64,000 nt of DNA. It comes from Cyanobium sp. FGCU6. Its GTDB lineage: Bacteria; Cyanobacteriota; Cyanobacteriia; PCC-6307; Cyanobiaceae. The translations under genes were made by a program, and so were the position numbers. The stretch covers positions 62,001 through 126,000 of the forward strand of contig JANWUR010000006.1 of assembly GCA_024958655.1 (NCBI GenBank), in the 5' to 3' direction. Positions 16,911 through 25,787 of the stretch are shown here, in pieces (the stretch's first letter is position 1; each line of letters begins with the position of its first letter). The notes below the pieces were generated by a model. The model was not told where the DNA came from. It did not search any database and saw nothing but the letters and a program-made list of their open reading frames with translations.

Positions 16911-17865
16911 GCCGCTTCGATCGGCTGTTCGGCCTGCGGCCACCGGGCGCCTGAGAGCGGCGCTGCGGCGCACGACCCTGCTGCTCATCGCGCTGGGGGT
17001 GCTGGTCGGCTCCGCGCCCCGGGTGGTGGCGCGTCCCGCAGCCACCGCCGGTGGCCTGCTCTGGCGCGTCCGGGGATCGGTGGGCACCCTGCTGCTGGCC
17101 GGCACCCTGCACCGCCTGCCAGCAGGTGTCGACCTGCCACCCCTCTATCGCCACTGGTGCGCCGAGGCCGACCGCCTGCTGATGGAGGTGGATCCGGACG
17201 CCCTGGAGCTGTCCACCCTGCTGCCGCTCACCATGGAGCGGGCACTGCAGCCCCCGGGCGGCAGCCTGGAGGCTGACCTGGGGCCTCTGCTCTGGCCGAA
17301 GGTGGAAGTGCGCCTCGCACCCCTTGGCCTGGCGCCGGAGCTGCTGCGCCAGCTGCGGCCCTGGGCGGTGCTGCTGCTGCTCTCGGGCCGCGAACTGGAG
17401 CGCCAGGGCTTCGCTGCCGATGGCGTCGACCAGCGGCTGGCCCGCTGCGCCGCCGCCGCCGGCCGGCCGGTGGAGGGGCTGGAGACGGCGGCGGCGCAGC
17501 TGAACCTGCTGGCGGGCCTGCCGCTGGACCAGCAACGCCGGGCGATCGAGCAGGCGCTGGTGGAGCCGCGGCGACCGGAGGTCCGCCTGGCGGAGCTGGC
17601 CGCCGCCTGGCAGCGGGGCGAGCTGGGGCGGCTGGAGGCCCTGTTGCCCGACAGCGGCGTGGTCGTGGGCGGTGACGATCCCCTGGAACGGCGGCTGCGC
17701 GGCCGCCATCGGGGCTGGCTGCCGCGACTGGAGCGGGAGCTGCAGCGCCCCGGCGTCACCCTGGTGGCGGTGGGGCTGCTGCACCTCCTGGGGGAGCAGG
17801 GGCTGGTGGCTCTTCTGGAGCGGGCCGGCTACCGGGTCGAGCGCCTCGGAGCTCCCAGCCCTTGA
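16855..17865 (+). CDS. TraB/GumN family protein
   Basis: About 300-336 residues. An N-terminal hydrophobic segment ([16 protein letters not shown]) looks like a signal peptide or anchor. The GumN/TraB pattern follows: [20 protein letters not shown] near the mature start, DRLLMEVDP, and the C-terminal [20 protein letters not shown]. The fold is related to TIKI-type metalloproteases, and in bacteria the role is unclear. The only clear in-frame start I found is a GTG at 16855, which overlaps the preceding gene by 56 bases, so the start is uncertain. The 3' end overlaps the convergent RND pump gene by 110 bases. Confidence 0.75.
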   Translation: MIPGRSASATASPCRAATEPLRSAVRPAATGRLRAALRRTTLLLIALGVLVGSAPRVVARPAATAGGLLWRVRGSVGTLLLAGTLHRLPAGVDLPPLYRHWCAEADRLLMEVDPDALELSTLLPLTMERALQPPGGSLEADLGPLLWPKVEVRLAPLGLAPELLRQLRPWAVLLLLSGRELERQGFAADGVDQRLARCAAAAGRPVEGLETAAAQLNLLAGLPLDQQRRAIEQALVEPRRPEVRLAELAAAWQRGELGRLEALLPDSGVVVGGDDPLERRLRGRHRGWLPRLERELQRPGVTLVAVGLLHLLGEQGLVALLERAGYRVERLGAPSP

Positions 17866-20800
17866 CCACCCGATAGACCACCGGCACCACGAAGAGCGTG
17901 AGCACGGTGGCCACCAGCAGCCCACTGAACACCACGGTGCCGATGCTGATGCGGCTGGCGGCGCCGGCGCCGCTCGCCAGCACCAGCGGCAGGAAGCCGG
18001 CGAGTGAGGAGAAGGCGGTGAGCAGGATCGGCCGCAGACGGGCCACCGCCGCGCCGTGGATGGCCTGATCGAGGTCCATGCCCTGCTCGAGCCGCTGGTT
18101 GGCGAACTCCACGATCAGGATGCCGTTTTTGGCCGCCAGGCTGGCGAGCACCAGCAGCCCCATCTGGCCGTACACATCGAGCGAGAGGCCGCGCAGGGCC
18201 AGGCCGGCCACGGCGCCGAGCAGGGCCAGCGGCACCGTGACCAGGATGATCAGGGGATCCAGAAAGTTCTCGTAGAGCCCGGTGAGCACCAGGGCCATCA
18301 CCAGCATCCCCAGGGCGAACAGCCGCAGGGTGGCGCCACCGCCGCGGGCCTCCTCCCGCGCCAGGCCGGCCCATTCGAGATCGAGGGCATCGGAACCCCG
18401 CTCCCGCAGCACCCGCTCCAGGATGGCCATCGCCTGGCCGCTGCTCACCCCCGAGCGCGGCAGCGCCCGCACATTGATCGAGCGCAGCAGGCGGGTGTGG
18501 TTGATGCTGGTGGGCCCGGAGCGCTGCTCCACGCGCACCAGCTCTCCCATCGGGATGAGCCGGCCGTCGCGGCTGCGCACCGGCAGCGAGAGCACGTCGC
18601 CGATGTCGGCCCGTTCGCGGCCCTCCAGCTGCATGATCACGCGCCGCACCTGATCGCCTTCGAAGCTGTCGTTCACGTAGTCGCTGCCGAAGCTGGCGCC
18701 GAGGGTGTCGACCACGGTGGCCATGTCGACCCCGAGGGAGGCCATGCGCTGGCGATCGGGCAGCAGCTGCAGCAGGGGTGCCCCGGTGCTGAAGCGGGTG
18801 GACACGCGCTCGAAGGCGCCGGTGGCCTGGGCCTCGGCGATGAAGTCGCGCACCTCCTGCTCGAAGCTGGCCAGATCCTGCTGGCCCGAACGCGTGTCGA
18901 GCAGGTCGAGCTCGAGGCCTCCTTCGCTGCTGAAGCCCCGCACGCTCGGCGCCTCGCTCAGCTGCACCACGGCCCCGGACACCTGCCGGCGCAGCAGCGG
19001 ATTGAGGCGTTCGCCCACCGCCGTACTGGATTCATCGGCGCCCCGGCGTTCGCGCAGCGGCTTGAGGCGCAGGAAGAACTGGCCCTTGTTCGGGCTGCTG
19101 TCGCCGAAGGAGCGGCCGGCGTAGAAGTTGGCACTGGTGATCAGGGGTTCGGAGCGGGCCACCTGCCGCACCTTCTCCATCACGGCACGGGTGCGCTGGA
19201 GGGAGGAGCCCTCCGGCAGGATCACCACCCCGCGCAGCTGGCCCGTGTCCTCCTGGGGGATGAAGGCGGTGGGGCGCTGCACCAGGGCGACGCCGGTGAG
19301 CACCAGACCCAGCAGCAGCAGGGCCAGCACCAGGCGCCGGCGGGCCAGGCCCCGGTCGAGCCAGCGGCCGTAGGGCGGCTCCAGGGCCTCGAGGGCACGG
19401 CGGGGGGGATCCACCCAGCGCTGCAGCCAGGCCGGTTCGCGCCGTTCGGCATGCAGGAAGCGACTCGCCGCCACCGGCGTGAAGGAGAGGGCGTTGAGGG
19501 TGGAGAAGGCGATGGCGGCGGCGATCGTGATCGCGATCGGCGCATACAGCCGGCCCACGCTCCCCTCCAGCCCCAGCACCGGCAGGAACACCACCACCAG
19601 CACCAGCGAGGTGGCCACCACGGCGCCGCCCAGTTCGGCCATGGCCTCCCGCGCCGCCTGCGGGGCCGGGGTGCCCTCCTCCAGCCGCCGGCCGATGTCC
19701 TCGCTCACCACGATCGCGTCGTCGACCACAAGGCCCGAGGCCAGCACCATCCCGAACAGGGAGAGGGTGTTGAGGGAGGAACCGGTGAGCTTCAGCACGG
19801 TGAAGGCGCCGATCAGGGCCACCGGCACCGCCAGGGCGGTGATCAGGGCCAGGCGGCTGTTGCCCAGACCCAGAAGCAGCACCACGAACACCAGCAGCAC
19901 GGAGTCCCGCAGGGCCTCCACGGCACCGTCGATGCTGGTGCGCACGCTCTCCGCCTCATCGACGATCACCTCCATGGCGACCCCGGGGGGGAAGCGGGGG
20001 CCCAGTTCCTCAAGGGCCTGCTCGAGCCCGGCCCGCACCGCCAGAGCATTGCTGCCATCGCGCTGGAACACCCCCAGGGCCACGGCCGGGGCGCCGCGCA
20101 GATCGGTGGCGATCGTGTCGTAGGTCTCGCTGCCGAGGTTCACCCGGCCCACATCGCGCAGGAGGGTGAGACCGCCCTCGCCGCTGCGCGCCACCACCAG
20201 CTGCTCGAACTCCGCCGGCGTGCGCAGGCGCCCCTCCATCCGCAGCGGCAGGGTGAGGGCCTGATCGGGGGGCATCGGCGCCTCGCCCACCTGCCCCAGG
20301 GCCGCCAGCACGTTCTGCTGCAGCAGCGCCTGGCGCACGTCGAGCAGGGTGAGGCCCTGCTGCTCGAGCCGCACCGGATCGAGCCAGAGCCGGAAGGCCA
20401 GGCCGCTGCCGCCGAACAGGTTGACGTCTCCCACGCCCTGCACGCGCCGCAGCCGCTCCTTCACCACGCTGTCCACCCAGCCGGTGAGGAAGGTGTCGTT
20501 GTAGAGGCGGCGGTCGGCACTGAAGCTCAGCACCATCAGCAGGTCGTCGGAGCTGCGGCGCACCTGCACGCCGAAGCGGGCCACCTGGGCCGGCAGCTGG
20601 CGGGCCACCACCGTGGCCTCGTTCTGGGTGTTGATCTGGTTGAGCTCGGGGTTGCCGCCCTCGAAGGCCAGGCTGATGCTGCTGCCGTTGGCCGAGCTGG
20701 TGGAGCGGATCGTGTCCAGCCGCTCAAGACCGTTGAACTGCTTCTCCAGCAGGGCGGTGACGCCCTGCTCCACCACCTCGGGGCCGCCGCCGGGCCAGCT

Positions 20801-20950
20801 GGCCCGCACGGTGACCCTGCCGGGGGCGATCGGCGGCAGGTTCTCCACCTGCAGCAGCGGCAGGCTCACCAGGCCCGCCAGCAACACCAGCAGGCTGATC
20901 ACCAGGGTGAGCACCGGCCGGCGCAGGAAGGGATCGGAGATCGACTTCAC
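17756..20950 (-). CDS. RND (HAE1-type) efflux pump inner-membrane subunit
   Basis: A 1,064-residue AcrB-like transporter. The N-terminus, [19 protein letters not shown], is the first membrane helix. Proton-relay residues are visible in [14 protein letters not shown] (the Asp-Asp pair of helix 4) and [17 protein letters not shown] (the Lys of helix 10). Length matches the hydrophobe/amphiphile efflux family. Such pumps need a periplasmic adaptor and an outer-membrane TolC-like channel; neither is next to it. After the last helix ([13 protein letters not shown]) the frame continues for about 35 residues as a Pro/Ala/Gly-rich tail, encoded antisense to the TraB-like gene. Drug or lipid export is probable. 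Confidence 0.9.
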   Translation of the reverse strand: MKSISDPFLRRPVLTLVISLLVLLAGLVSLPLLQVENLPPIAPGRVTVRASWPGGGPEVVEQGVTALLEKQFNGLERLDTIRSTSSANGSSISLAFEGGNPELNQINTQNEATVVARQLPAQVARFGVQVRRSSDDLLMVLSFSADRRLYNDTFLTGWVDSVVKERLRRVQGVGDVNLFGGSGLAFRLWLDPVRLEQQGLTLLDVRQALLQQNVLAALGQVGEAPMPPDQALTLPLRMEGRLRTPAEFEQLVVARSGEGGLTLLRDVGRVNLGSETYDTIATDLRGAPAVALGVFQRDGSNALAVRAGLEQALEELGPRFPPGVAMEVIVDEAESVRTSIDGAVEALRDSVLLVFVVLLLGLGNSRLALITALAVPVALIGAFTVLKLTGSSLNTLSLFGMVLASGLVVDDAIVVSEDIGRRLEEGTPAPQAAREAMAELGGAVVATSLVLVVVFLPVLGLEGSVGRLYAPIAITIAAAIAFSTLNALSFTPVAASRFLHAERREPAWLQRWVDPPRRALEALEPPYGRWLDRGLARRRLVLALLLLGLVLTGVALVQRPTAFIPQEDTGQLRGVVILPEGSSLQRTRAVMEKVRQVARSEPLITSANFYAGRSFGDSSPNKGQFFLRLKPLRERRGADESSTAVGERLNPLLRRQVSGAVVQLSEAPSVRGFSSEGGLELDLLDTRSGQQDLASFEQEVRDFIAEAQATGAFERVSTRFSTGAPLLQLLPDRQRMASLGVDMATVVDTLGASFGSDYVNDSFEGDQVRRVIMQLEGRERADIGDVLSLPVRSRDGRLIPMGELVRVEQRSGPTSINHTRLLRSINVRALPRSGVSSGQAMAILERVLRERGSDALDLEWAGLAREEARGGGATLRLFALGMLVMALVLTGLYENFLDPLIILVTVPLALLGAVAGLALRGLSLDVYGQMGLLVLASLAAKNGILIVEFANQRLEQGMDLDQAIHGAAVARLRPILLTAFSSLAGFLPLVLASGAGAASRISIGTVVFSGLLVATVLTLFVVPVVYRVVKGWELRGARPGSRPAPEEPPAPAPPGGAAAPPPPG

Positions 20951-20973
20951 GACAGGCCGTGCTCAGCTCGGGG

Positions 20974-21216
20974 TCAGGCCTGGTCCCGGCGCAGCACGGC
21001 GCAGAGGTAGTCGGGGGATTTGTAGCGGCTGGGCAGGCAGAGGTGGAGCTGCTCGAGCCGGCTCCAGCACACCGTGCGGCGGATGGCCTCGATGGTCCTT
21101 CCCTCCTTGATCAGCAGGCGCATCGCCTTGCAGTACAGGGAGTATTTGGCCTCGAGCTCGCCGATGGTGGGGGCCGCCGGGGCGCCGGGACGGGATCCCG
21201 CTGGTGGATCCGACAT
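20974..21216 (-). CDS. Small conserved-type cyanobacterial protein, unknown function
   Basis: An 80-residue soluble protein. After a Pro/Ala-rich N-terminus it has a compact helical body: IGELEAKYSLYCKAMRLL, KEGRTIEAIRRTVCWSRLEQ, then LCLPSRYKSPDYLCAVLRRD. The Arg/Lys content and short helices suggest a nucleic-acid- or protein-binding role, but no domain is recognised. I believe similar small proteins occur in marine Synechococcus (from memory, not checked). It lies 23 bases upstream of the RND gene on the same strand, so it may share that transcript. Confidence 0.6.
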   Translation of the reverse strand: MSDPPAGSRPGAPAAPTIGELEAKYSLYCKAMRLLIKEGRTIEAIRRTVCWSRLEQLHLCLPSRYKSPDYLCAVLRRDQA

Positions 21217-21258
21217 GGGGAGAGGGGCGCCCGGGGGGTTCAGGGGCGCGGGGCCAAT

Positions 21259-22812
21259 CTACGAGCCGGCCAGCACCGGCCGCGGTGCGGCTTCATCGTT
21301 GCCGTCACCTTCCCCCAGCAGGGCCGCCTGGGCGTCGGTGAGGCGGCCGCTGCGGTGCAGCACCCGGGTGATGCGGTCGATGTCGAGCACCGCATGCAGC
21401 CGGTAGCCGCCCCGCTCGAGGCGCCGGCGGGCACTGGTGTCGGCCTCGCCGCCATGGTCGATGAACACCACCACGTCCTGCACCTCCAGGCCGGAGCCTT
21501 CGAGCTTGGCGATGCCCTCGAGCACGCTGCCGCCGCTGATCAGGATGTCGTCGACCACCACCACCAGATCGCCCTCCTCGAAGTCGCCCTCGATCAGGCG
21601 GCGGGCGCCGTGGGCTTTCACCTCCTTGCGCGGATAGATCAGCGGCTTGTGCAGCTGCAGCGAAAGCCCGGTGGCGGTGGGCAGGGCGCCGTAGGGGATG
21701 CCGGCGATGCGATCGAAGGCCAGGTTCTCCAGCAGGCCGGCATAGGCATGCAGCACCCGGTGGAAGAGGTTGGGATCGGAGATGATCTGGCGCAGATCCA
21801 CGTAGTAGCTGAACACCGCCCCGGAGGCCTGCACGTACTCGCCGAACAGCAGGCAGCCGATGTCGAACAGATCGAGGATGAGGGGGGCCATCGGATCCTC
21901 CGGTTCCGCGTCGGCGTCGGCCTTGGGGGAGGGATGGCGCTCCGGCAGCCACAGCCGGCAGCTGTCGCCGGCCGTGTCGCCATCCGCCGGCCGCTGGTTG
22001 AGCCAGTGGTCGCGCCGTTCGCTGATGCGGCGGTTGAGCCGCCCGGCCCGCTCGGCCATGTCGTCTTCCACCAGGAGGTTCTGGGGCAGGGGCAGCAGCA
22101 GGCCGTCGGCCGCGGCGCTCAGCCCGGCCTCCAGCAGGGCATCGAGGCGGTCCTCCTCGCCCCAGAGGCTGCGCAGGATCAGGAACCGCTCCGGGGCCTC
22201 CTGCCGCACCCGCGCCAGGATCGCCGGGTCGCTGGTGCCCACCTCCAGCAGCAGCTGGTCGGGGGTGGCCCAGCGCTGGGCCTCGCGCACGATCCGGAGG
22301 TAGAGAGGATCCTCCTCGCTGGGGTGGTGCTGCAGCACCCGGGCCGCCGGGTTGGAGCTGTGGCAGGTCACCACCACGGCCTTCTCGGGATAGAGGAGAA
22401 AGGGGGCGGCGATGTCCTGGCCGGCAAGGGGCGAGAGGGTGACGGCGTCGGCCCCGAGTTCGCGGAACAGGTAGTGGGCCAGGGCGGAGGAGCTGTTGAG
22501 ATCGCCGTGCTTGGCATCGACGATCAGCGGGGTGTCGAGCGGCACCAGCTCCCGCACCTCCCGCAGCAGCTCCAGGCCCACCGATCCGAGCGACTGGTAG
22601 AAGCCGAGGCTGGGCTTGTAGGCACACACGTGCTCGGCGGTGGCCTCGATCACGGCCTTGATCCAGTGCCGGGCCTGGGAGAGGAAGGAGCGGCCGCCCA
22701 TGCCGCGGCGGTGAGCCCAGCTCTGCAGCATCTCCGGATTGGGGTCCAGTCCGGTGACCAGCAAGGACTGGCGGCTGGCGATGGCGTCGGTGAGCTGGAC
22801 GAAGAAGCCCAT
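21259..22812 (-). CDS. Fused OMP decarboxylase - orotate phosphoribosyltransferase (PyrF-PyrE)
   Basis: A 517-residue bifunctional enzyme for the last two steps of UMP synthesis. The N-terminal half is OMP decarboxylase: LVTGLDPNPEML near the start and the catalytic DAKHGDLN (Asp-Lys-Asp), then VTCHSSNPAARVL. The C-terminal part is OPRT, with FDRIAGIPYGALPTATGLS and the PRPP loop VVVVDDILISGGS. This domain order is the reverse of animal UMP synthase and is known from cyanobacteria. The two domains are joined by a Pro/Asp/Glu-rich linker (KADADAEPEDP). I chose the ATG at 22812; a TTG seven codons upstream is possible. The reaction order is orotate to OMP to UMP. Confidence 0.93.
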   Translation of the reverse strand: MGFFVQLTDAIASRQSLLVTGLDPNPEMLQSWAHRRGMGGRSFLSQARHWIKAVIEATAEHVCAYKPSLGFYQSLGSVGLELLREVRELVPLDTPLIVDAKHGDLNSSSALAHYLFRELGADAVTLSPLAGQDIAAPFLLYPEKAVVVTCHSSNPAARVLQHHPSEEDPLYLRIVREAQRWATPDQLLLEVGTSDPAILARVRQEAPERFLILRSLWGEEDRLDALLEAGLSAAADGLLLPLPQNLLVEDDMAERAGRLNRRISERRDHWLNQRPADGDTAGDSCRLWLPERHPSPKADADAEPEDPMAPLILDLFDIGCLLFGEYVQASGAVFSYYVDLRQIISDPNLFHRVLHAYAGLLENLAFDRIAGIPYGALPTATGLSLQLHKPLIYPRKEVKAHGARRLIEGDFEEGDLVVVVDDILISGGSVLEGIAKLEGSGLEVQDVVVFIDHGGEADTSARRRLERGGYRLHAVLDIDRITRVLHRSGRLTDAQAALLGEGDGNDEAAPRPVLAGS

Positions 22813-22881
22813 CGCGCGGGGACGGAACAGCAAAGGTGCTAGGCCGCCGGCCGGGCCCGCCGCGAACCGGCGATACAGGTC

Positions 22882-24585
22882 TTATTGATCGGGCGCGAGG
22901 GCGGCATAGACCGGCCGCCAGCGGCAGTCCTCGAGCCGCGCCAGGGCTTCGGCGTGGCTGCTGGCGTGGCGGGCCAGGCCTTCATCGACGGCGGCGCACG
23001 CCACCGCCGCCGCCACCGCCTGCGATACGGTCTGCACCGCTGCGAGCGGTGGCATCAGGGGCGCCTCCGGATCGCGGGCGGCGGGGATCTGGGCCGCCAG
23101 GGCTTCGACGCTGGCGTCGATCATCGCTTCGCTCACCTGCCGGGCGCCCACGGCCATCGCGGCGAAGCCGAGGCCGGGGAAGACGAAGCAGTTGTTGCAC
23201 TGGCCGATGGTCCGCAGGCGGCCGCCGGTGCTCACGGGCTCGAAGGGGCTGCCAGTGGCCACCAGGGCGCGGCCGTCGCTCCAGGCCAGCAGGTTGGCGG
23301 GTGTCACTTCCGCCAGGGGGGTGGGGTTGGAGAGGGGCAGCACGATCGGACGTTCGCAGCCGCGCAGGAGGGATTCGATCACCGGCTGGTTGAAGGCGCC
23401 GGCCACGGTGGAAGTGCCGATCAGCGCACCGGGTTGCACCGCCTCCACCACCGCCTGCAGGCCGATCGATGACGCCGGATCGGGCCCCGCCGCCAGCCCG
23501 GCCGCTGCCAGCTCGTCCGGGCTCTTGCGGCAGGCGCGCGCCACCGGGTTGGCGGGTTCCATGCCGGCATGCAGCAGGCCGTCGCGGTCGATCAGCCAGA
23601 GGCGGCCGGCGGCCTCGGCGGCGCTGAGCCCCTGGCGCTGCAGCAGCCGCAGCAGCCGCTCGGCGATGCCACAGCCGGCGCTGCCCGCCCCGAAGATCAC
23701 GATCCGCTCGTCCGCCAGTGAGCGGCCAAGCCCGCGCAGACCGGCCAGGATGGCGGCGGCGGCGACGCCGCTGGTGCCCTGGATGTCGTCGTTGAAGCTC
23801 GGCACCCGCGCGCGGAAACGATCGAGCACAGGGCGGGCGTGGGCGGTGCCGAAGTCTTCCCAGTGGACCAGGGCGCCGGGGCAGACAGCGGCGGCCGCCG
23901 CCACGAAGCGCTCGAGCACGGCGTCGTAGGCCTCGCCCACCAGGCGCGGCTGGCGCAGGCCGGGGTAGTGGGGATCGGCCAGCAGCTCGGGCCGATCGGT
24001 GCCTACATCGAGCATCACCGGCAGGGCGACGGCCGGATCGAGACCGGCGCAGAGGGTGTAGACGGCGAGCTTGCCCTGGCAGATGTGGATGCCGCCCACG
24101 CCCTGATCGCCGATGCCGAGGATGCCCTGGGCGTCGGTGACCAGCAGCAGCTCCGGCGTGGGGCCGGCGGCCGTGGCCTCGGCCAGCAGCCGCTCGAACC
24201 GCTCCTGCAGCGGTGCCGTGAGGTAGAGGCCCTGGCTGGGGGTGCGGTAGGTAAGGCTGAAGTGCTGGATCGCCTCGCCCACTGTGGGGGTGTAGACGAT
24301 CGGCATCACCGCCTCGATGTGGTCGGCGAGGAAGCGGTGGAAGAGGGTGAGGTTGCGCTCGCGCAGGCTCTGCACCCAGGCGTAGCGCTCGAGCGGGCTG
24401 CCGAGGCAGCGGAAGGCGCTCCAGCAGCGCTCCACCTGCTGCTCGATGGTTTCCACCTGCCAGGGCAGCAGGGCCTCGAGGCCGAAGCCAAGGCGTTCCT
24501 CGCGGCTGAAGGCAGTGCCCTTGTTGAGGTGGGGATCGGCGAGCAGCGCGGCGCCGCGCAGGGCGGTGCGGATCGGAGCGGACAT
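22882..24585 (-). CDS. Malic enzyme (NAD-type)
   Basis: A 567-residue malic enzyme, converting malate to pyruvate and CO2 with reduction of NAD(P). Conserved blocks: MPIVYTPTVGEA near residue 95, LLVTDAQGILGIGDQGVGG, SFNDDIQGTSGVAAAAILAG, and the dinucleotide fold IVIFGAGSAGCGIAERLL. The C-terminal NNCFVFPGLGFA is also typical. Length matches the long, eukaryotic-like bacterial malic enzymes. In this window the product pyruvate could feed the pyruvate:ferredoxin oxidoreductase at 58842-62507. The gene is 69 bases upstream of the PyrF-PyrE start, same strand. Confidence 0.93.
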   Translation of the reverse strand: MSAPIRTALRGAALLADPHLNKGTAFSREERLGFGLEALLPWQVETIEQQVERCWSAFRCLGSPLERYAWVQSLRERNLTLFHRFLADHIEAVMPIVYTPTVGEAIQHFSLTYRTPSQGLYLTAPLQERFERLLAEATAAGPTPELLLVTDAQGILGIGDQGVGGIHICQGKLAVYTLCAGLDPAVALPVMLDVGTDRPELLADPHYPGLRQPRLVGEAYDAVLERFVAAAAAVCPGALVHWEDFGTAHARPVLDRFRARVPSFNDDIQGTSGVAAAAILAGLRGLGRSLADERIVIFGAGSAGCGIAERLLRLLQRQGLSAAEAAGRLWLIDRDGLLHAGMEPANPVARACRKSPDELAAAGLAAGPDPASSIGLQAVVEAVQPGALIGTSTVAGAFNQPVIESLLRGCERPIVLPLSNPTPLAEVTPANLLAWSDGRALVATGSPFEPVSTGGRLRTIGQCNNCFVFPGLGFAAMAVGARQVSEAMIDASVEALAAQIPAARDPEAPLMPPLAAVQTVSQAVAAAVACAAVDEGLARHASSHAEALARLEDCRWRPVYAALAPDQ

Positions 24586-25114
24586 CGGCGCGGGGTGGCG
24601 GTGGCCGGCGCGTCGCCAGCGACCTCAACCTTGACAGAGGCCGGGGCCGGGACCGCCCGGATCCGGAGGACAGCGGAGCGGACTGTTCTGCAAGCTGATC
24701 TCCAGGGGCCGGCCGTGGTGGGCTGGGTGTTGATCGCAAACGCAGAGGGGCCCGATGCGGCATCCGGCTCCTGCAGGGTGGTGAACAGGCCGGACACCCC
24801 GAACAGGCCTGCCGCCGTTTCCGGGGAGAAGCTGGCCATGGTGTAAGCAAAGCCAAATCTGGGCGTGGGCCCCACCGGAAACGTGCCGGACAGCACGATC
24901 CAGCTGAACAGGTCATCGGCCAGGAGATCGGCTTTCAGGAGGGACCAGGGATTCAGGCTGCCCGGCGGATCGATGCGCTGCCTGAGCATGCGAGCTGGGC
25001 GGCGCAGGACCGCAGGGCCCTCAAAGCCCGCACCTGACAGGGTGGCTTACGCAAATTGCCGAATGATGCTCAGGCACTGGTGACGACCCTGATGGCGCTG
25101 TACGCAATCAGAAA
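24586..25114. other. Intergenic mosaic with one unassigned reading frame
   Basis: About 530 bases between malic enzyme and the hsdM fossil. On the minus strand a frame opens at an ATG at 24989 and reads DDLFSWIVLSGTFPVGPTP, then FSPETAAGLFGVSGLFTTL and SGPSAFAINTQP. The composition looks protein-like, but the frame then continues as low-complexity sequence into the malic enzyme gene and has no recognised relative. It may be the remnant of a secreted protein. The rest shows no gene, and the junction with the hsdM fossil falls near 25115. Confidence 0.25.
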
Positions 25115-25463
25115 CTGTCTCGAAAATGTCACCCACCTCAGGCGTGAAGCCCTGCACGCAGGTCCGCAGGTTCTCGGCGATGTTCTCCTGGTCCCCCCAT
25201 CAACGCCCTGAGGCTGAGCGGCGAGACGGTGCAACAGTGCAGAAGTTCAGCCCTGCGCCCCGCAGCATGAACGGTTCCGGATCGAGCCTCTGGCCTTCGC
25301 GGAGCTGCTTCTCCGCCAGCACCGCCTCTTTGCTGGGCTCCAGCACACCGTCGAGCCGGCACAGAACGGTGGACGGCAGGATCACCTTGTCATCGTCGCT
25401 CTGCTTGCCATCCCCGCGCAGCAGGTCGGCCACGCTCCGGATGAAGGCCGAGAGGTTCTGCAT
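25115..25463 (-). pseudogene. Fossil of type I restriction methylase subunit (HsdM), N-terminal part
   Basis: From an ATG at 25463 the minus strand reads LSAFIRSVADLLRGDGKQSD, then KVILPSTVLCRLDGVLEPSK and PEPFMLRGAGLNF. This is almost the textbook N-terminus of HsdM. The frame is then broken twice: the expected 'SPL-x-LK-x-LMG' block continues in a second frame (SPLSLRALMG) and DQENIAENLRTCVQGFTPEV in a third. Similarity stops near 25115. No SAM-binding or NPPF catalytic motif is present. The gene is dead, and its adenine-methylase core has been lost. It may derive from the same ancestral system as the hsdS scar at 10371-10517. Confidence 0.88.
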
Positions 25464-25787
25464 GCCGCTGGGCTGGGGCAGCTGGTCTGGCCTGGAGCGC
25501 CAGGCTCGTGGACCCGCCGCGTCCGCGGCCGGGCGGCAGGTGCCCTGTGGACAGCAGCTACTCCTTCATTCACAGCCTCGGAGGTGGCCGCATCCCAGCC
25601 CAGCACCGCCCTGAGCCGGGCGTTGCCCGCAGTACCGCCCAGAGCTTCCAGCGTCGCCGGTGCATGGGAGGGCCAACCCGTCACCAGCACAGGGAATGGG
25701 ACACCCGGGGGCACTGGTGTCGGTGAGCGCCGTGACCGGGCCCATGTCCTGGCCGTGCCGGCGCCCGCGTTCCTGCGCCTGCCTCCG
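25464..25787. other. 324-base stretch without a supported gene
   Basis: Between the hsdM fossil start and the ArdC-like gene. Several frames are open because the DNA is GC-rich, but none shows a recognisable motif, a good start or a signal peptide. The in-frame extension upstream of the ArdC start reads as low-complexity Ala/Arg/Pro sequence. It may contain leftover sequence of the lost restriction locus and the promoter for the ArdC-like gene. Confidence 0.4.

Noticed and set aside
18056..21010. A 984-codon plus-strand open frame antisense to the RND pump
   Set aside because: It is His/Gln-rich low-complexity sequence with no domain. It is the mirror of a GC-rich real gene and lacks a ribosome-binding site.
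24770..24830. Two copies of GAACAGGCC as a possible direct repeat or site
   Set aside because: Nine bases in GC-rich DNA, with no third copy and no associated mobile gene, can arise by chance.
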